Assembly (NCBI GenBank): GCA_029834535.1
Contig: JAQMWT010000467.1
Span: forward strand, 1-41,287
From: Chrysophaeum taylorii
Taxonomy: Eukaryota > Sar > Pelagophyceae > Pelagomonadales > Pelagomonadaceae
Direction: 5' to 3'
Length of the DNA: 41,287 nucleotides
In this document: one piece after another, positions 1-10,849 of the stretch
Position numbering within the stretch: the first letter of the stretch is position 1
Layout of the letters: the number at the start of each line of letters is the position of its first letter
Notes under the pieces: generated by a model
Databases searched by the model: none
What the model was told of the DNA's origin: nothing
Seen by the model: the letters and a program-made list of their open reading frames with translations, nothing else
Position numbers and translations under genes: made by a program

Positions 1-219
1 GCGAGAACCTCCCCCTCTCTGAGCGGGAGGGACGAGTCGGCGATGCGACTAGCAGTGAGAACGCTGTTGCGGTCTACTACATGAACGCCAGCTGACCGGA
101 GGCTGTCAATCGACGACGCCGCATAGGCCAAGCACTCGTATAACTGGAATCGTTGAACAGGACACAGCAGTCGACATTTAAAGACAGACAACTTTCAATG
201 GCACATTCTTTAGACAGTA
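1..219. other. left flank, no gene seen
   Basis: This is non-coding flank to the left of the outer LTR element. No ORF or RNA gene is supported. The only recognisable piece is a short match to the 3' end of the non-LTR element found at 27.7 and 31.1 kb, listed separately. Confidence 0.6.
166..190 (+). repeat. remnant of non-LTR element 3' end
   Basis: The bases AGCAGTCGACATTTAAAGAC followed by an ACA-type run match the 3' untranslated tail of the non-LTR element at 27684-27712 (+) and, as reverse complement, at 31078-31102. It is probably the tail of another, mostly lost copy. At 25 bp this is suggestive, not proof. Confidence 0.5.
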
Positions 220-499
220 CAGAGAAATCTGCTGCCTCTTACCCTTTCCGTCCGTTGAGAACGTGATCTCTTCTTTACCCTTCTTCTTCCTTTCTACACA
301 GTCGATTAGTCCTCTGGTTTGTGCTCAAGCTCATCATCATGGTCTAGCGCGCCCCGGGGTATGTAGCACAATACACTTTACCTTTCTCGTGTAGTTCTAG
401 ATGCGGCCTGTCGTGTTCTGATGATATAGGGAACATACCTTTCATTCCCCGAATTGACCTTCCAGACGTTCATGATGAGACGGGATGGTTTCCCAGGTG
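220..499 (+). repeat. 5' LTR of outer element
   Basis: This aligns along its whole length with 10850-11070 plus 16378-16437, with about 14 mismatches or small indels. The end points are set by where similarity stops: CAGAGAAA on the left and CCCAGGTG on the right. The usual TG..CA ends are not obvious, so each boundary may be off by a few bases. Confidence 0.88.
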
Positions 500-990
500 C
501 CTGGCTCCCATGCTCGGGAGAGGTCTGAAGTTCGTTAGTTAGTTACCGCGCCAGTCCAGCCTCGCCACGCAAACACGCTTGTTTATACAACGCCATTACC
601 ATTGGGCTGTATATAGCATATTTTGCACACGTGATCGTGTAACCTTGTGTGCACCTGTTCATAGTATCGTGTTGTCATGTTAATGTTGATGTGTGTGTAA
701 GTGGCTAACCTGTACTCTTGCACACATGTTATGGAATATTTTGGGTACGTCCACTCGTACATTCCATGACAATGCACTTACCAAGCTCCTTGAGAGCACC
801 AAAATAACCAGCTGCCATGAGTGACTACGCTTAGCGGAACTACTCTGGACTCACAGCTTGCACAGTTGTCAAATAGACGTCTTTCCATCGATAACGCATG
901 AGTGTACATAGACACCGATAGACAGACCCCCTTAGAATGTCTAGACAGTGTCAACTGCGTGACTGAACCCACTGGTTCCCCGTCAACTGC
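500..990 (+). other. untranslated leader of outer element
   Basis: About 490 bases lie between the 5' LTR and the first plausible gag start. Short ORFs occur here on both strands, but none shows a recognisable domain. Apart from the candidate primer site nothing is seen. Confidence 0.55.
502..519 (+). promoter_or_regulatory. candidate tRNA primer binding site
   Basis: Two bases after the 5' LTR the sequence reads TGGCTCCCATGC. A TGG start pairs with the CCA end of a tRNA, and the position is right for minus-strand priming. The matching tRNA was not identified. Confidence 0.4.
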
Positions 991-2540
991 TATGGCAGAA
1001 CACGCAGCACGAGCCGCACCCAAGACGATCACAGGTGCGGACATACTATCTCTCGGAATCAAATTCTCGATCGCGTTTTCCTGGAATGGAAGACCGATAG
1101 GGCTGCTGATCTCCATTTAGCTGTTGATGAATTGCCCCCTGAGTATCAGGAATGGCACTTCACCAATGAAGCTTTCCCCAACTTACCTGACGCAGGAGTA
1201 GCTCAGCTAGCTACTGTCTGTTACGACAATGAAGTCAAGGCATTACGCCCTGAAATCAATGTTCGTTTCTTAGAAGAGGAACGAATCTTAAATCGCGCGC
1301 ACCCGAAAGCATTAGCTTTTGACACCCGTGTTCGTGCCCCTGTTACCATGTTTTCGTTAACTGCTGCTGACTGGCACACTTATCAGAACACGTATGCTAC
1401 ATTCTTGCATACTTACTTCAATCTTGAAAGTGTTGGAAAACCAGCACTTGCGGCCTGGCCCGCCATCAATGAGGTGTATAACAAAAGTTATTTACCCAAC
1501 AAGGCTCGAGCCATTATGCTCATTGCCTTTAGTCACTACGAGTCTGTTACGACTACTGATGTGTCCTACCTGAAACAGCAGTTTAACTCTGTTGTTTATA
1601 ATCCTAACTGGTATGTCCATGTCTTTATCGAAGCTGTCCTAGCATTTAGGCAAATCTCTTACCAACTTAACCAGGAAGAGACTGACCTTCAATTCGACTT
1701 TGGTACTCTTTGTATAAAAATTATGAAGAGATACATCGGCATTATGCCGATAATACCAGCAACAATCGTTACGATCGTGGTTGGGTAGATTGGTGTTATA
1801 TGTATGAAACTCGATCTTCATCTCGGCCTGTGCCAGACGCTGAACGATTGTGTCACCCTACCAACCCTAGCTATATCTTAGAATACGCATTAGACTTATA
1901 TAATGTAGTATCAAATGGGTCGAACAAAAGACGCTTAGAACGCCCTGTTTCTAGGCAACCCTACGTCGAAGGATTGACACCACAACCAAAGCCGAAATTA
2001 CCACTAACAAACACGCTGGACCTATCAGACGAAAGTCTAACTCAAACTGCAAACACACTCGCGTCCATTACTTCTTCTCAACCTGGAACATCCTCCACGT
2101 TTAACGCTAGACGCCTGCGTAACTCTAACGATGCTCGCCAGCCTTTCTCTCGCAGCGACTTATCGTATTATCGTTCTGGTGATTCTTATGTCACCAAGAA
2201 AACTGCTGGACAGTCCCATGACCGTCCAATTTACCCTCGCACTTTCGACAGGTCCTCTCGATCTAATATGAAATTATTGGATCGAACAAAGCACACCATA
2301 AATACACAGCAAGAGCAGTGTAGTGAACTTACGAAGCATGTGACAGATAATGATATCACGGCTCAGCTACAACAGAACAACACCAAGTTATTTGAGACTC
2401 TGTTGCAATCCGCCGATATTCTATCAACCACATATGCTGAGGACAATGGTGACTTACTTCGTCTAAACGAACAACTCATGTTCGCAGAAGACATCATGTA
2501 TGATGTAGACGTTCATCTATCTTCGACTGAAAGTCGTTAA
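991..2540 (+). pseudogene. block 1, gag-like protein, frameshifted
   Basis: The first block of the outer element probably starts at ATG 991 (MAEHAARAAP). The reading frame changes near 1050-1100 and again near 1705, where the text passes from FDFGT to LYKNYEEIHRHY. The upstream half is rich in hydrophobic and aromatic residues (DWHTYQNTYATFLHTYF, NWYVHVFIEAVLAF), as expected for a capsid-type helical domain. The second half is polar, with many Ser, Thr, Asn and Arg. No CCHC zinc knuckle was found. Gag is inferred from its place between the LTR and pol. The frame ends inside the first GTCGTTAAACTA junction. Confidence 0.6.
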
Positions 2541-2545
2541 ACTAC
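2525..2545 (+). other. junction motif 1 (KSLNY version)
   Basis: First of five copies of the junction repeat. It reads GACTGAAAGTCGTTAAACTA plus C, one base shorter than the other copies. The upstream frame stops at the TAA within it, while the downstream frame reads SLNYVEP. It separates block 1 from block 2. Confidence 0.8.
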
Positions 2546-4697
2546 GTGGAGCCACAACAACATACTGTTGCTACTGCTCCCACCCCAAAGGCAACTCCTC
2601 CTACTACAGATACCAAGAATGCCTCCAACACACAGGGTAATCCCTCTGATATAGTGCCTAACTTCTTTACTGCTTCCGCCATCTCGGCGTTACCACCAGC
2701 GTTACTGTCCTCGCTATCTTCACAGGTCCAATCAGCCATCAACCAACCACCACAAGCCGAAACCACAAGGGATGTCGATCAGACCTCGCTATCATCATTT
2801 GATGAGAAGCACGGCATGGCTGATGAGGCTGACGAACCATCACCACCTGTTCAACCGATTATCATTCCAAATAACTTGTTATTTTTGGAAAATTTCTTCA
2901 CTGCTAGTCTCTCCACTACTTGCCCGCATTCGGAAAATGCCCTTCTAACGAAATATGAAGTAAACAGTGTTTAACATTGTTCCTGCGGTTTGACTTTGTG
3001 CTACCATATCGTTAATGTCCAGCTACGACTACGCAACTCCGAATCATATTATTCCACTGGATCCCAAATACGCATCATTATACAAACTGCACACTGGACA
3101 ACAACAGTGCTGTCTGTCATCAAACTTCTCCAACCCTTGTTACTACTGGCTGAGATGACACCACCCCACAAGTACTGTCATCAAGACCACATAACTGTGC
3201 CAATCTCATCCATGCCACACTCGATTACTGTGTCGATGTTGTTGACAGGTTCCCGACCTACCTATGTGGCGACTACCAATATAGGGAAGGATGGATCTGC
3301 ATCGCACGCAGGTATTATACTGGACCAATCAACATACTTTCATGGCCTATCCACCACCACGCCCCTTCTTCATGATCGTGGATGACATACTTGCCATTCC
3401 TAAACGACTTTGGCTATCAAAAGATATTGCCAAAGACTGGATCCGGGTGTTCCCGATCCTCCAGATGTCCCGTTCCTAAAACTTTGCACCTTACTCTCGC
3501 ACAGGTTCTGTTCAGCTTACTATGACTGACCTTGAAACACTCAATTTGTTATTTCTTCGCCTTCACTCACAACAGGCTCACGAGCAACGCACGCACTCTG
3601 TTCAATCCGAGTGTACTTATCATCAGCTGTGTTTCAAACGCTCCTCCATGGAACCACTGCCACATGCAACTAATCCATTGCGTGTCAAGGCCTTTACCAT
3701 CCTCTATAACGTGTTTGCCAGATTGCACACTAACTCACCCACTCCTGTGTCCTATTACATAACCGTTTTCGAAACTGACCAACCGTCACATAGGTTACTA
3801 CTTACAACCTCATCAACATCACACAACACCTACTTCCTAACCGGCGGCCACCACACTGACGGCAACCTCACCATAGAAAACGCCGCCACCAAATATCATG
3901 CTTCCATTGACGCGTTTGGAAGCACGTATACGTTTACTGCCTCCAACGTCCCCCGCGACAGAGACAGATCTATATATTTGGAGCCGTTTATGGGTTACTT
4001 GTGGATCATCCAAGCCCTTCCTCAAGTTGGCTCCGCTGCCACCTATGGCACCGCCATACAAAAGCTCTTGTCCAGATGCTCTCTTGTGATGCCTGGCTGC
4101 CTTACCTACAAGGCCACCGACAATTCTTTCGACTACAAGGATTCTCATTTTGCTCTGGAAGATCACCACTTATCTCATAGTCGCTATATAGGGTATCTTC
4201 GTGGAAGTGACCGCAAACTCGGCTCTAAAATCCACTCCATGCTTGCTCCATTGCCCACCGTCCGAGGGTATGCAAACATTATCTTACTCGACCCTCGCAA
4301 CGGGAAACTACGCTATCCCACTCGACCGGAGTTGATTCGTGCTAACAACCACACCAAACAACAGGAATCTTTCCTCTTGTCTCTTCGCCACGACCTTTGC
4401 TGCGACATGCTCAGCAATGCTCTGCCTGCCGGTACGTACAGCACACTGTACAAGCACCTCTCGCTCCTCGTTGCCGATATTAAATCCCTTATGTTGGACC
4501 CTACCTTCCAACATACTGCTGCCGTGATGAAGAAATCCTATGTATCCACCTTCATGACCTTTGATCCGGCCTCCACCACGTGCAGCACAGATACCTTGTC
4601 TTTGGCACAAGCCTTCATGAATCTCCAGCAACTGCTTGACCGAAATGTCGTTAAACTATATATCTTCGTCCTACGAAGATACTCTCGCTACTTGTGA
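2546..4697 (+). pseudogene. block 2, unknown retroelement protein, broken
   Basis: Block 2 is spread over several frames: 2546-2974 (Pro/Thr/Ser-rich, then LLFLENFFTAS), pieces near 3020-3480, and a long open stretch 3522-4640. A piece near 3190-3370 has scattered Cys and His (HNCANLIHATLDYCVDVVD). The long stretch (GHHTDGNLTIENAATKYHAS, IYLEPFMGYLWIIQALP) matches no family I recognise. In a Copia element the aspartic protease would lie here, but no D-[ST]-G-A signature was found. After 4640 the frame runs on to 4697 only by overlap with block 3. At least three frame changes mark it as dead. Confidence 0.5.
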
Positions 4698-6805
4698 TGA
4701 TGAGGATGCACCTCCAAGTGACCCTGCTGCGCACCAGGATGACGACGCACCGCCTCCTCCTGCCTTGGACACCGAACTCAAGTTCGATGTTCGGCGCAAA
4801 CGTCATATCCCCGCTCATCCCATTCCTCGCAAATCCTTCGCACACGGATCTGCTGAATACCTCAACGCCAAAGAACGTGCCAATCGCTTCCACCGGGTGC
4901 ACCACTGCCCCGACAACGTTGCAGCCAAGGCCCCCAACGTACTGGCTCGCCCTGGCTTCTCTGCCTCAGACCTACCGTATCGCGACTTATGCACCGACTG
5001 CATCGCGCACAACAAGCGCCACCCGCACAAGCACTTCAATCCGACCAAGCCCTCTTTTGAGCAAACTCACAAAGCCGGCGAAGTCTGGGCGTGCGACGGC
5101 GGCTATGTGACAATTCCATCAGAATGGGGAGGCTTCACACATATCATTGTGTTCAAAGAACTTATCTCGAAGTTTCTCTTGGTGTACTTTACACGCACCA
5201 CCAACGCCACGGAGTTCACTCAAGCTCTGGACTTTGTGTATGACTTTTGTCGTACACAACTCAACGTGCACATGCGCACCCTCTACTCCGATGCCTTCAA
5301 GCCCTATTTTAGCCAGCACATTACCTCCCCGTACCGCGTCGATAAGGGCATTCAGCTCATCGCTTTCCCGCCGTACATGCACCACTTTAACTTTGAAGTT
5401 GAGTCAGCCATCGGCTTCATCGCCTCCGCCTCCTCAACTCGCCTTCGTTCTCTCCTTAATGCTCATTATCGTGGCTCCAAGATCGTGGAACCAGCCATCA
5501 TGTTTCCCTGGGCGGTGATACACACCATCCAAAGCTACAACCTTCTCCCGAACGCCACGCTCGAGCGCATTCACCATGCTATCCTGAGTCCGCAACAGCT
5601 ACTCTACAATCAACTGAGCACTCCCCAGCATGACATGCTCAAGATCTTCGGCGCTGAATGCTACCTTCTATTGGAACCCCACGAGCACCACAAGTGGGAA
5701 CCGTGCCGCCGCAAATACTTATATCTATGTTGCGCCAACGCGCAAAACCCGCTCGTCTCCCCACGCGTTGACCATATCGCCGACGTCGTCCTCAACCCTG
5801 AAAACGGACAAATTCGTGTTTCGTCCAAGCTGCAATTCCTCTACATGCTCCAGCATCCTACTCCTGATCCTGAACTTGCTCCTCCGCCTCACGCTCCTCC
5901 CGCGCCTTTCTCGCTCACACCCCACGCTGCTATCCAAGACCATTACATTCAGAGGGGGACACGGACACCTCATCCTCAGAGGGGGCACTCTCCACCTCCC
6001 TCGGCTCCTTCTTCGTCCCCTGCTCCTGCTTCTCCTCCTCCGTCCGACGCTCCCGTCGACGATTCTGGCTCTATGCCACCGCCGCCCTTGCTTCCTTCTT
6101 ACAAAGACCTTTTTGCACAAGATGACCTCATTCTTGTCCCAGGTTCCAAACAACCTAACAACCGCAAGGCAACCTCCATGAAAAATATCCAAGCCCGGCT
6201 GCAAGCGTCTACTATTGGTGCTTACAAAGCCGCTGGTGGCAAACTCGCCGATTTCCGCTGGGATCTTCGCCACCACTTTCTTACGTTCAAGTCTCCCGCC
6301 CTCTCCGCCCTTCATATCAATGGTGGTATCCTCTGGTCTGCTATCTGCTCAGAGGGGAACATGCGTTGTTAGCTCGTCTTCTTCTCCCGTTGCGCACTGA
6401 CTTACTTGCCCGTTACCCGCACGTCGATGGTTACTTCGCCCACGCCAAGTGCGCATCCAGCATCCCAGCTGCAACCTTTCTAACTGCTGATGGTTCACCT
6501 ACGTGCCCCATTCCTCAGCCTCTTTTAGCTGCGTTCACTGAGCACGCTGCTGCCTTTGGCATCTCTTCATTACAGTATGCACTTACTTATCTGGCGCCGA
6601 CCAGCTTTATCGATCACAACTCTTCCGAGTTTGGCGCTAATTCTGCATCTCTGTCTGACTTGGAGGAATACCTTCTGGTCTCTACAGAGTATATCACCCA
6701 GGTCTTACATGCCGACCCTACTATCCATATTCAACTGGAATCTGCTTCCTCTACCCCTCCTACTGACGCTGTTTCCGCTTATCCCGAAGTCGCGCACACT
6801 GCCTC
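4636..6805 (+). pseudogene. block 3, DDE integrase with Pro-rich tail
   Basis: This retroviral-type integrase inserts element cDNA into the chromosome. An HHCC-like zinc region is visible (HRVHHCPDN, then DLCTDCIAHNKRH). The catalytic core follows: first Asp in VWACDGGYVTIP, second Asp in LYSDAFKPYF, and a Glu in the expected zone (HHFNFEVESAIGF). A long Pro/Ser-rich segment (about codons 400-490) and a basic C-terminal part follow. The frame stops at 6372 (GNMRC) and continues in the frame beginning at 6366, so one frameshift lies near 6365. The block runs from junction 2 to junction 3, as one mature chain would. All catalytic acids remain, so decay is recent relative to the gene's origin. 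Confidence 0.82.
4638..4659 (+). other. junction motif 2 (TEMSLNY)
   Basis: Second copy of the junction repeat (GACCGAAATGTCGTTAAACT plus AT). In the frame of the downstream integrase block it encodes L-T-E-M-S-L-N-Y. The upstream block 2 frame reads it as DRNVVKL. Confidence 0.8.
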
Positions 6806-6827
6806 GACCGCAACGTCGTTAAACTAT
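6806..6827 (+). other. junction motif 3 (TATSLNY, read through in frame)
   Basis: Third copy (GACCGCAACGTCGTTAAACT plus AT). Here integrase tail and reverse transcriptase share one frame across the site, which encodes S-T-A-T-S-L-N-Y. This copy shows that the motif can be translated inside a polyprotein. Confidence 0.85.
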
Positions 6828-8694
6828 AGTTCACCAGCCACTGTTGGTCCTGACGAATATAAGGTCCAAGAAGCGGACGTTTCCATCGATGAATACAAAC
6901 TCAAGTGCCTCCACGGTATGTCGCCTGAAGACAGGCACGCCTACCTCAAGGCCATCGCCAAGGAACTCCACGACATTATCCGCTTTGGCTGCTTCAAGCT
7001 TTCATTACCCGACGGTGTCTCTCGTCCTATTGACAGCAGGATGGTGCTGAAGATTAAAACGGACTCTGCAGGCAAATACGTTAAGCACAAGGCTCGCCTC
7101 GTGCTACGTGGCTTCCTAGCCTCCCTTGGCGCCGATTTCTTTGGCACCTTCAGCCCAATGGCCACAATGACCGCAATCCGGGTACTACTGGCGATTGCAG
7201 CATACAAGCAATTGCCTGTCTACCACGCAGACGTCCCGAACGCCTTCGTTCAGTCTGACATTGATGCCAACGTCTATGTTCAGTTACCAGACGGCATCAA
7301 GCTCATAGACCCCGATGACGCTAAGTAAAAGGGCCGACGCCTACCGAAACTGCTGAAGTCACTTTATGGACTTCGGCAATCGCCATCTCTTTGGAACAAA
7401 GAGATAGACGGCTTCTTCCGTAGCCTTGGCTACAAGCGCCTGCATTCGGACTCTTGCCTATATGCTCGAGTATCCGCACATGCTAAGTTCGTCGTATGCA
7501 GTCTGTCTGTAGACGACATTGTTATTGTGTCCAATGATGACACTCTTCGTACTGAGTTACAGGATGCCCTCCACAAACGGTATGCTGTAGAGCAGTTTGA
7601 ACCTGTCCATACCCTCCTAGGCATGCGTGTGTGTCGTACATCTGATGGATCCATTTCTCTGGATGTGCAAGCCAAGCTTGATGAACTCTTCGCTGATCAT
7701 CCTGTCTTGCAGCAACTTACTCCGCTTAAATATCCTATGTCCTCGTCCTTCAAGTATAAAGATGGCACTCCCAGCTCTGAAACAGAGTTGTACATCAACT
7801 CGCACTTTGCCACCCTCCTTGGCAAGCTGGTGTTCATGCAAGTCGCCTGCAGACCTGACTTCTCGCAAGCCTTGGGCAGATGTTCGCGTGGTATGCATGC
7901 ACCCACGTACGTTCATGTCCAGATGCTAGAACACCTGCTCCGCTACCTGAGGAAGCCGGAAAACCGCTCACTTCGCCTCTGGTTCATCCTAAAGGTAATG
8001 CTATTGAAGCTCACCTTCGCACTGTTTTCGCTAATAGAATCGATTTCCTACTGTGGTCGACTACCAACCGCAGGATGTATCCACAGGACAGTTTGATCCC
8101 TTAGTAGCCATGGTTGACGCTGACAATGCCCCTTTCCTAGCACAGGAAGATAGGAAATCTACCACCGGGTTTGTCTTCTATCTTTTCAACTGCCTTATTT
8201 GTTGGAAAAGCAAGCTTCAACCGATTGTCTCCTGCTCAACTCACGAAGCTGAGTTGATTGCCCTCAGTATTTGTGCTGATGAAGCTGTTTGGCTACGCAA
8301 GCTGCTGTTGGAACTTTCCTTTGTCGTCAACCCCACCTTCTACGTCAACAATGTTAATGGTGAGAACGCCGCTGATCCTGTTGACTTCGATGACAACGAC
8401 AACCCAATTGCTGAAGATATGCGCTTCATCAGAAGCCTCCCTCTCTTATCTGATAATGCTGCTGCTGTTCACACCTCTAATAACCCAGATGGATCCTCTC
8501 GCTCCAAGGCACTGTCGACCAGATGGTTTAAGATCCGTGAGAACATCTCGCTACAGAAAATTCGAGTCCATCATGTTCCCGGCAAGCTAAACGTGGCTGA
8601 TGGTTTTACAAAGCCACTTGCTGCTGAGTTCTCCACTTTTCGTTCTCTACTCGGTATGCATCATGCCTCTGATGACAAGCCTCTACAGGATTGA
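6828..8694 (+). pseudogene. block 4, Copia reverse transcriptase and RNase H
   Basis: This is an RVT_2-type polymerase that copies the element RNA, with RNase H to remove it. Landmarks are KHKARLVLRGF, the FSPMA segment, YHADVPNAFVQ (motif A Asp), LYGLRQSPSLWN, and SLSVDDIVIVSN (motif C, Ser-Val-Asp-Asp where YVDD is usual). RNase H follows: VDADNAPF, DRKSTTGF, STHEAELIAL, LSDNAAAV and NVADGFTKPL. An in-frame TAA at 7326-7328 interrupts the reverse transcriptase; the same frame continues to about 7990, where a frameshift moves into the RNase H frame (8053-8694). The frame stops at 8694, 17 bases before junction 4. Confidence 0.92.
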
Positions 8695-8711
8695 AGATGC
8701 CTAACCCCAGT

Positions 8712-8733
8712 GACCGCAACGTCGTTAAACTAG
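8712..8733 (+). other. junction motif 4 (TATSLN then stop)
   Basis: Fourth copy (GACCGCAACGTCGTTAAACT plus AG). It is identical to copy 3 apart from the last base, which turns the Tyr codon into TAG. In the RNase H frame it reads V-T-A-T-S-L-N-stop. It separates RNase H from block 5. Confidence 0.85.
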
Positions 8734-8738
8734 CCCTG

Positions 8739-8800
8739 GCCCTACCTTCTTTAGCCACAATTTTTTTGTGCCCTACCTTCTTTAGCCACCATTTTTTTGT
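8739..8800 (+). repeat. 31-bp tandem duplication
   Basis: Two adjacent 31-bp units (8739-8769 and 8770-8800) differ at one base. Each ends in a run of seven T. They fall between RNase H and block 5. Confidence 0.92.
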
Positions 8801-8803
8801 GTG

Positions 8804-8842
8804 CGGGAGTGTGTCGCCTATGTCCTTTTCTTGGCACTCCCG
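8804..8842 (+). other. stem-loop downstream of RNase H
   Basis: CGGGAGTG at 8804-8811 pairs perfectly with CACTCCCG at 8835-8842, leaving a 23-base loop. It follows the T-rich tandem repeat and precedes block 5. Its role, if any, is unknown. Confidence 0.5.
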
Positions 8843-8937
8843 TGGCCGCGGCTTCTCCCCAGTCGTTCGAAGGACAGTCCCACGCTCGCTCTCCACGGCC
8901 GAACCTTCCCCCAGGTTGTCGCAAAAGCGACAAACCA

Positions 8938-10031
8938 TGACTGCTGCTACCACACAGGCTGCTGCGGTTGCACCGACACAAGCCGTGCATGTCTCACCTC
9001 AGTCGCTGACGTTCCAGGACTACCTCAGCATTGACTCTGCTGCGTACGAGCGAGGAATCTCTCTCTTTGAGAACTACCGTGTTCCTGTCGCCCCATTTCT
9101 CTCTTCTTTTATGCGAGTGGAACTTATTACTGCTCTTCACTCCGTTTATGAGTCTAATGACTCTTCATTATTTGTGGGACTGCTTACATTCATATCCATG
9201 CGTGTACCCATTACTATCCCTAGGGAAGCTGCTCCTGCTATTGCTTCTATTGGCTGCTACAGAGGCCCCAAACGCGAACGTTTCATTTTGTCGTCCTTTT
9301 GCACGCAATGCCTCGATGATCTTGGACAACCGACTTTCCTTGACTCAACCACGTGTAGTTCCAAGGCGCAAACGCCCCGTGAACTACCTACCAATGTAGT
9401 GAGTCACCTCAACATGGACGACCATAAGAAGAATGGTCACATCCCCATTTCTGCTACTACTGTTGGCTTGTGCTTCGCGTGTCAAAATACTGATCAGGTG
9501 CATACGCAACCTACCGTATATGCTCGCAATGATACTTCTTTCCAATTCCCTTGTGATGCGCCCTCAGCTGGTCATATACGCGCCACCCTCATACGCGTCT
9601 ATCATTTGCCAAGGGAGTTATATACTCTTTTGACAAGTATGTTAGCTCAGCACCCGTCACTTGTTAACTTGGTCTTATCCGTATCCGCTATAGCCACAGA
9701 TCCCACCACACAATTGCCATTCGCACTGGACCTTCGGCTTATAACACAGATGCACCTTGAGCATCTTATTTTCCTTGTGACTCTTGTTCGAACACAGAGT
9801 CGCAAAGCTCAGGCTATGTTCAAACCACCCAGATTCCAGCATGTGGTCACTACTGTTGCTCAATCTTGGGTACAACATCTTGACGACTACGTATCATCTT
9901 CAGATGATACAAAACCGCCGTCACTCCTGGATGAGATGTTCGGCCCCACTTATACTCAGGCAGAACATAAAAGACTTTCTGCGCTTTTAAAACGGAAAAT
10001 ACCCTTCACTTACACAGCATGTGTTGACTGA
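8938..10031 (+). CDS. block 5, unknown protein downstream of RNase H
   Basis: An uninterrupted frame runs from about 8691 to 10031. The likely start is ATG 8938 (MTAATTQAAA), because upstream codons overlap the repeat and junction. The product of about 364 residues has two Cys pairs that could bind zinc (SSFCTQCLDDL and GLCFACQNTD) with a further Cys (TTCSS) between them. It also has a hydrophobic helix (LEHLIFLVTLV) and an acidic C-terminal part. I recognise no family. It occupies the place where some Copia-type elements carry an env-like gene, but no signal peptide and no clear membrane anchor are seen. The frame ends at TGA inside junction 5. It is the least damaged block of the outer element. 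Confidence 0.6.
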
Positions 10032-10711
10032 AACGTCGTTGAACTACTTACGCTCCACGCCAGACCCTACTCTGGAGATATCCTCGCCATCGTCACATCC
10101 TACGTCTTTTGCTTCGCTTGCTGACTTCGATGCCTTGCGTCAACAAGTCGAACAACACCAGGAAACTCTTCGAGTCCACACTCGCAAGGTCAACGCTCTC
10201 AGTGCTGAGAATCTATCCCCTACGCACAGATCTACATGCTGCTATTGCTTCAATCACCTCGCTGGAGAGCCGGCTCTGTCCTCCTACAGCCAACGCCTCC
10301 AACCACTCTTCTCCGGACGATCACCTTCTTCATCTGCGTGACAAGTTACTCTCATGTATTCAGAGTATTCCTCTCTCATGTGAATCGGAAGACTCTTCTA
10401 TCTTCACGGATCCGTTCGCCGAGTCCAACTTCTTGGAAAACCAACTGGACACCCTACAACTCGACTCGCTTGTTCCATCCATACTGAATGCTTTACTTGC
10501 ACTCACATTTCGCATGGTACCACACCATTCAGCTATTGGTGTTCACCACCTTACAGCAGAAGCTGACGACGATACCAACACTCTCGAACCAGTAACGATG
10601 TCTACCACCTCAGATAACCCTAACACACTGTCTGTTGTACCTGTGTTTCGTAACGTTCTGGTCAAAAGCATCAAATCTTTTCTCAGCTCCTCCACCAAAC
10701 CTAAGCCTTAA
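10021..10711 (+). pseudogene. block 6, coiled-coil protein, frameshifted
   Basis: The last block of the outer element begins at junction 5 (LTETSLNYLRSTPD). A heptad-rich coiled coil (DFDALRQQVEQHQETLRVH) continues after a frameshift near 10210 as LHAAIASITSLESRL in the frame ending at 10711. The C-terminal half is polar, with one hydrophobic stretch (LVPSILNALLALTF) and a basic end (SIKSFLSSSTKPKP). No family is recognised. The stop is about 140 bp before the 3' LTR, so it belongs to the element. Confidence 0.55.
10026..10047 (+). other. junction motif 5 (TETSLNY)
   Basis: Fifth copy (GACTGAAACGTCGTTGAACT plus AC). The block 5 frame stops at the TGA within it. The next frame reads L-T-E-T-S-L-N-Y and continues into block 6. 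Confidence 0.82.
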
Positions 10712-10839
10712 GACACTCCTTCTATACTCTTGATGCTTCGTATGTGACCTCTGCGACCATCAAGGCTGTATAATCCTTTTTTCTTTCCTTCATCATCGTC
10801 TTTCTCAAGAGATGTTCTATAGTTGCGGTTATGACATCT

Positions 10840-10849
10840 CGAGGGGGTG
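10840..10849 (+). promoter_or_regulatory. polypurine tract of outer element
   Basis: CGAGGGGGTG lies directly before the 3' LTR. A purine run here primes plus-strand synthesis in LTR elements, and its position fixes the left end of the LTR. Confidence 0.6.

Noticed and set aside
8938..10031. env gene in block 5
   Set aside because: No signal peptide and no convincing membrane anchor; position alone is not enough.
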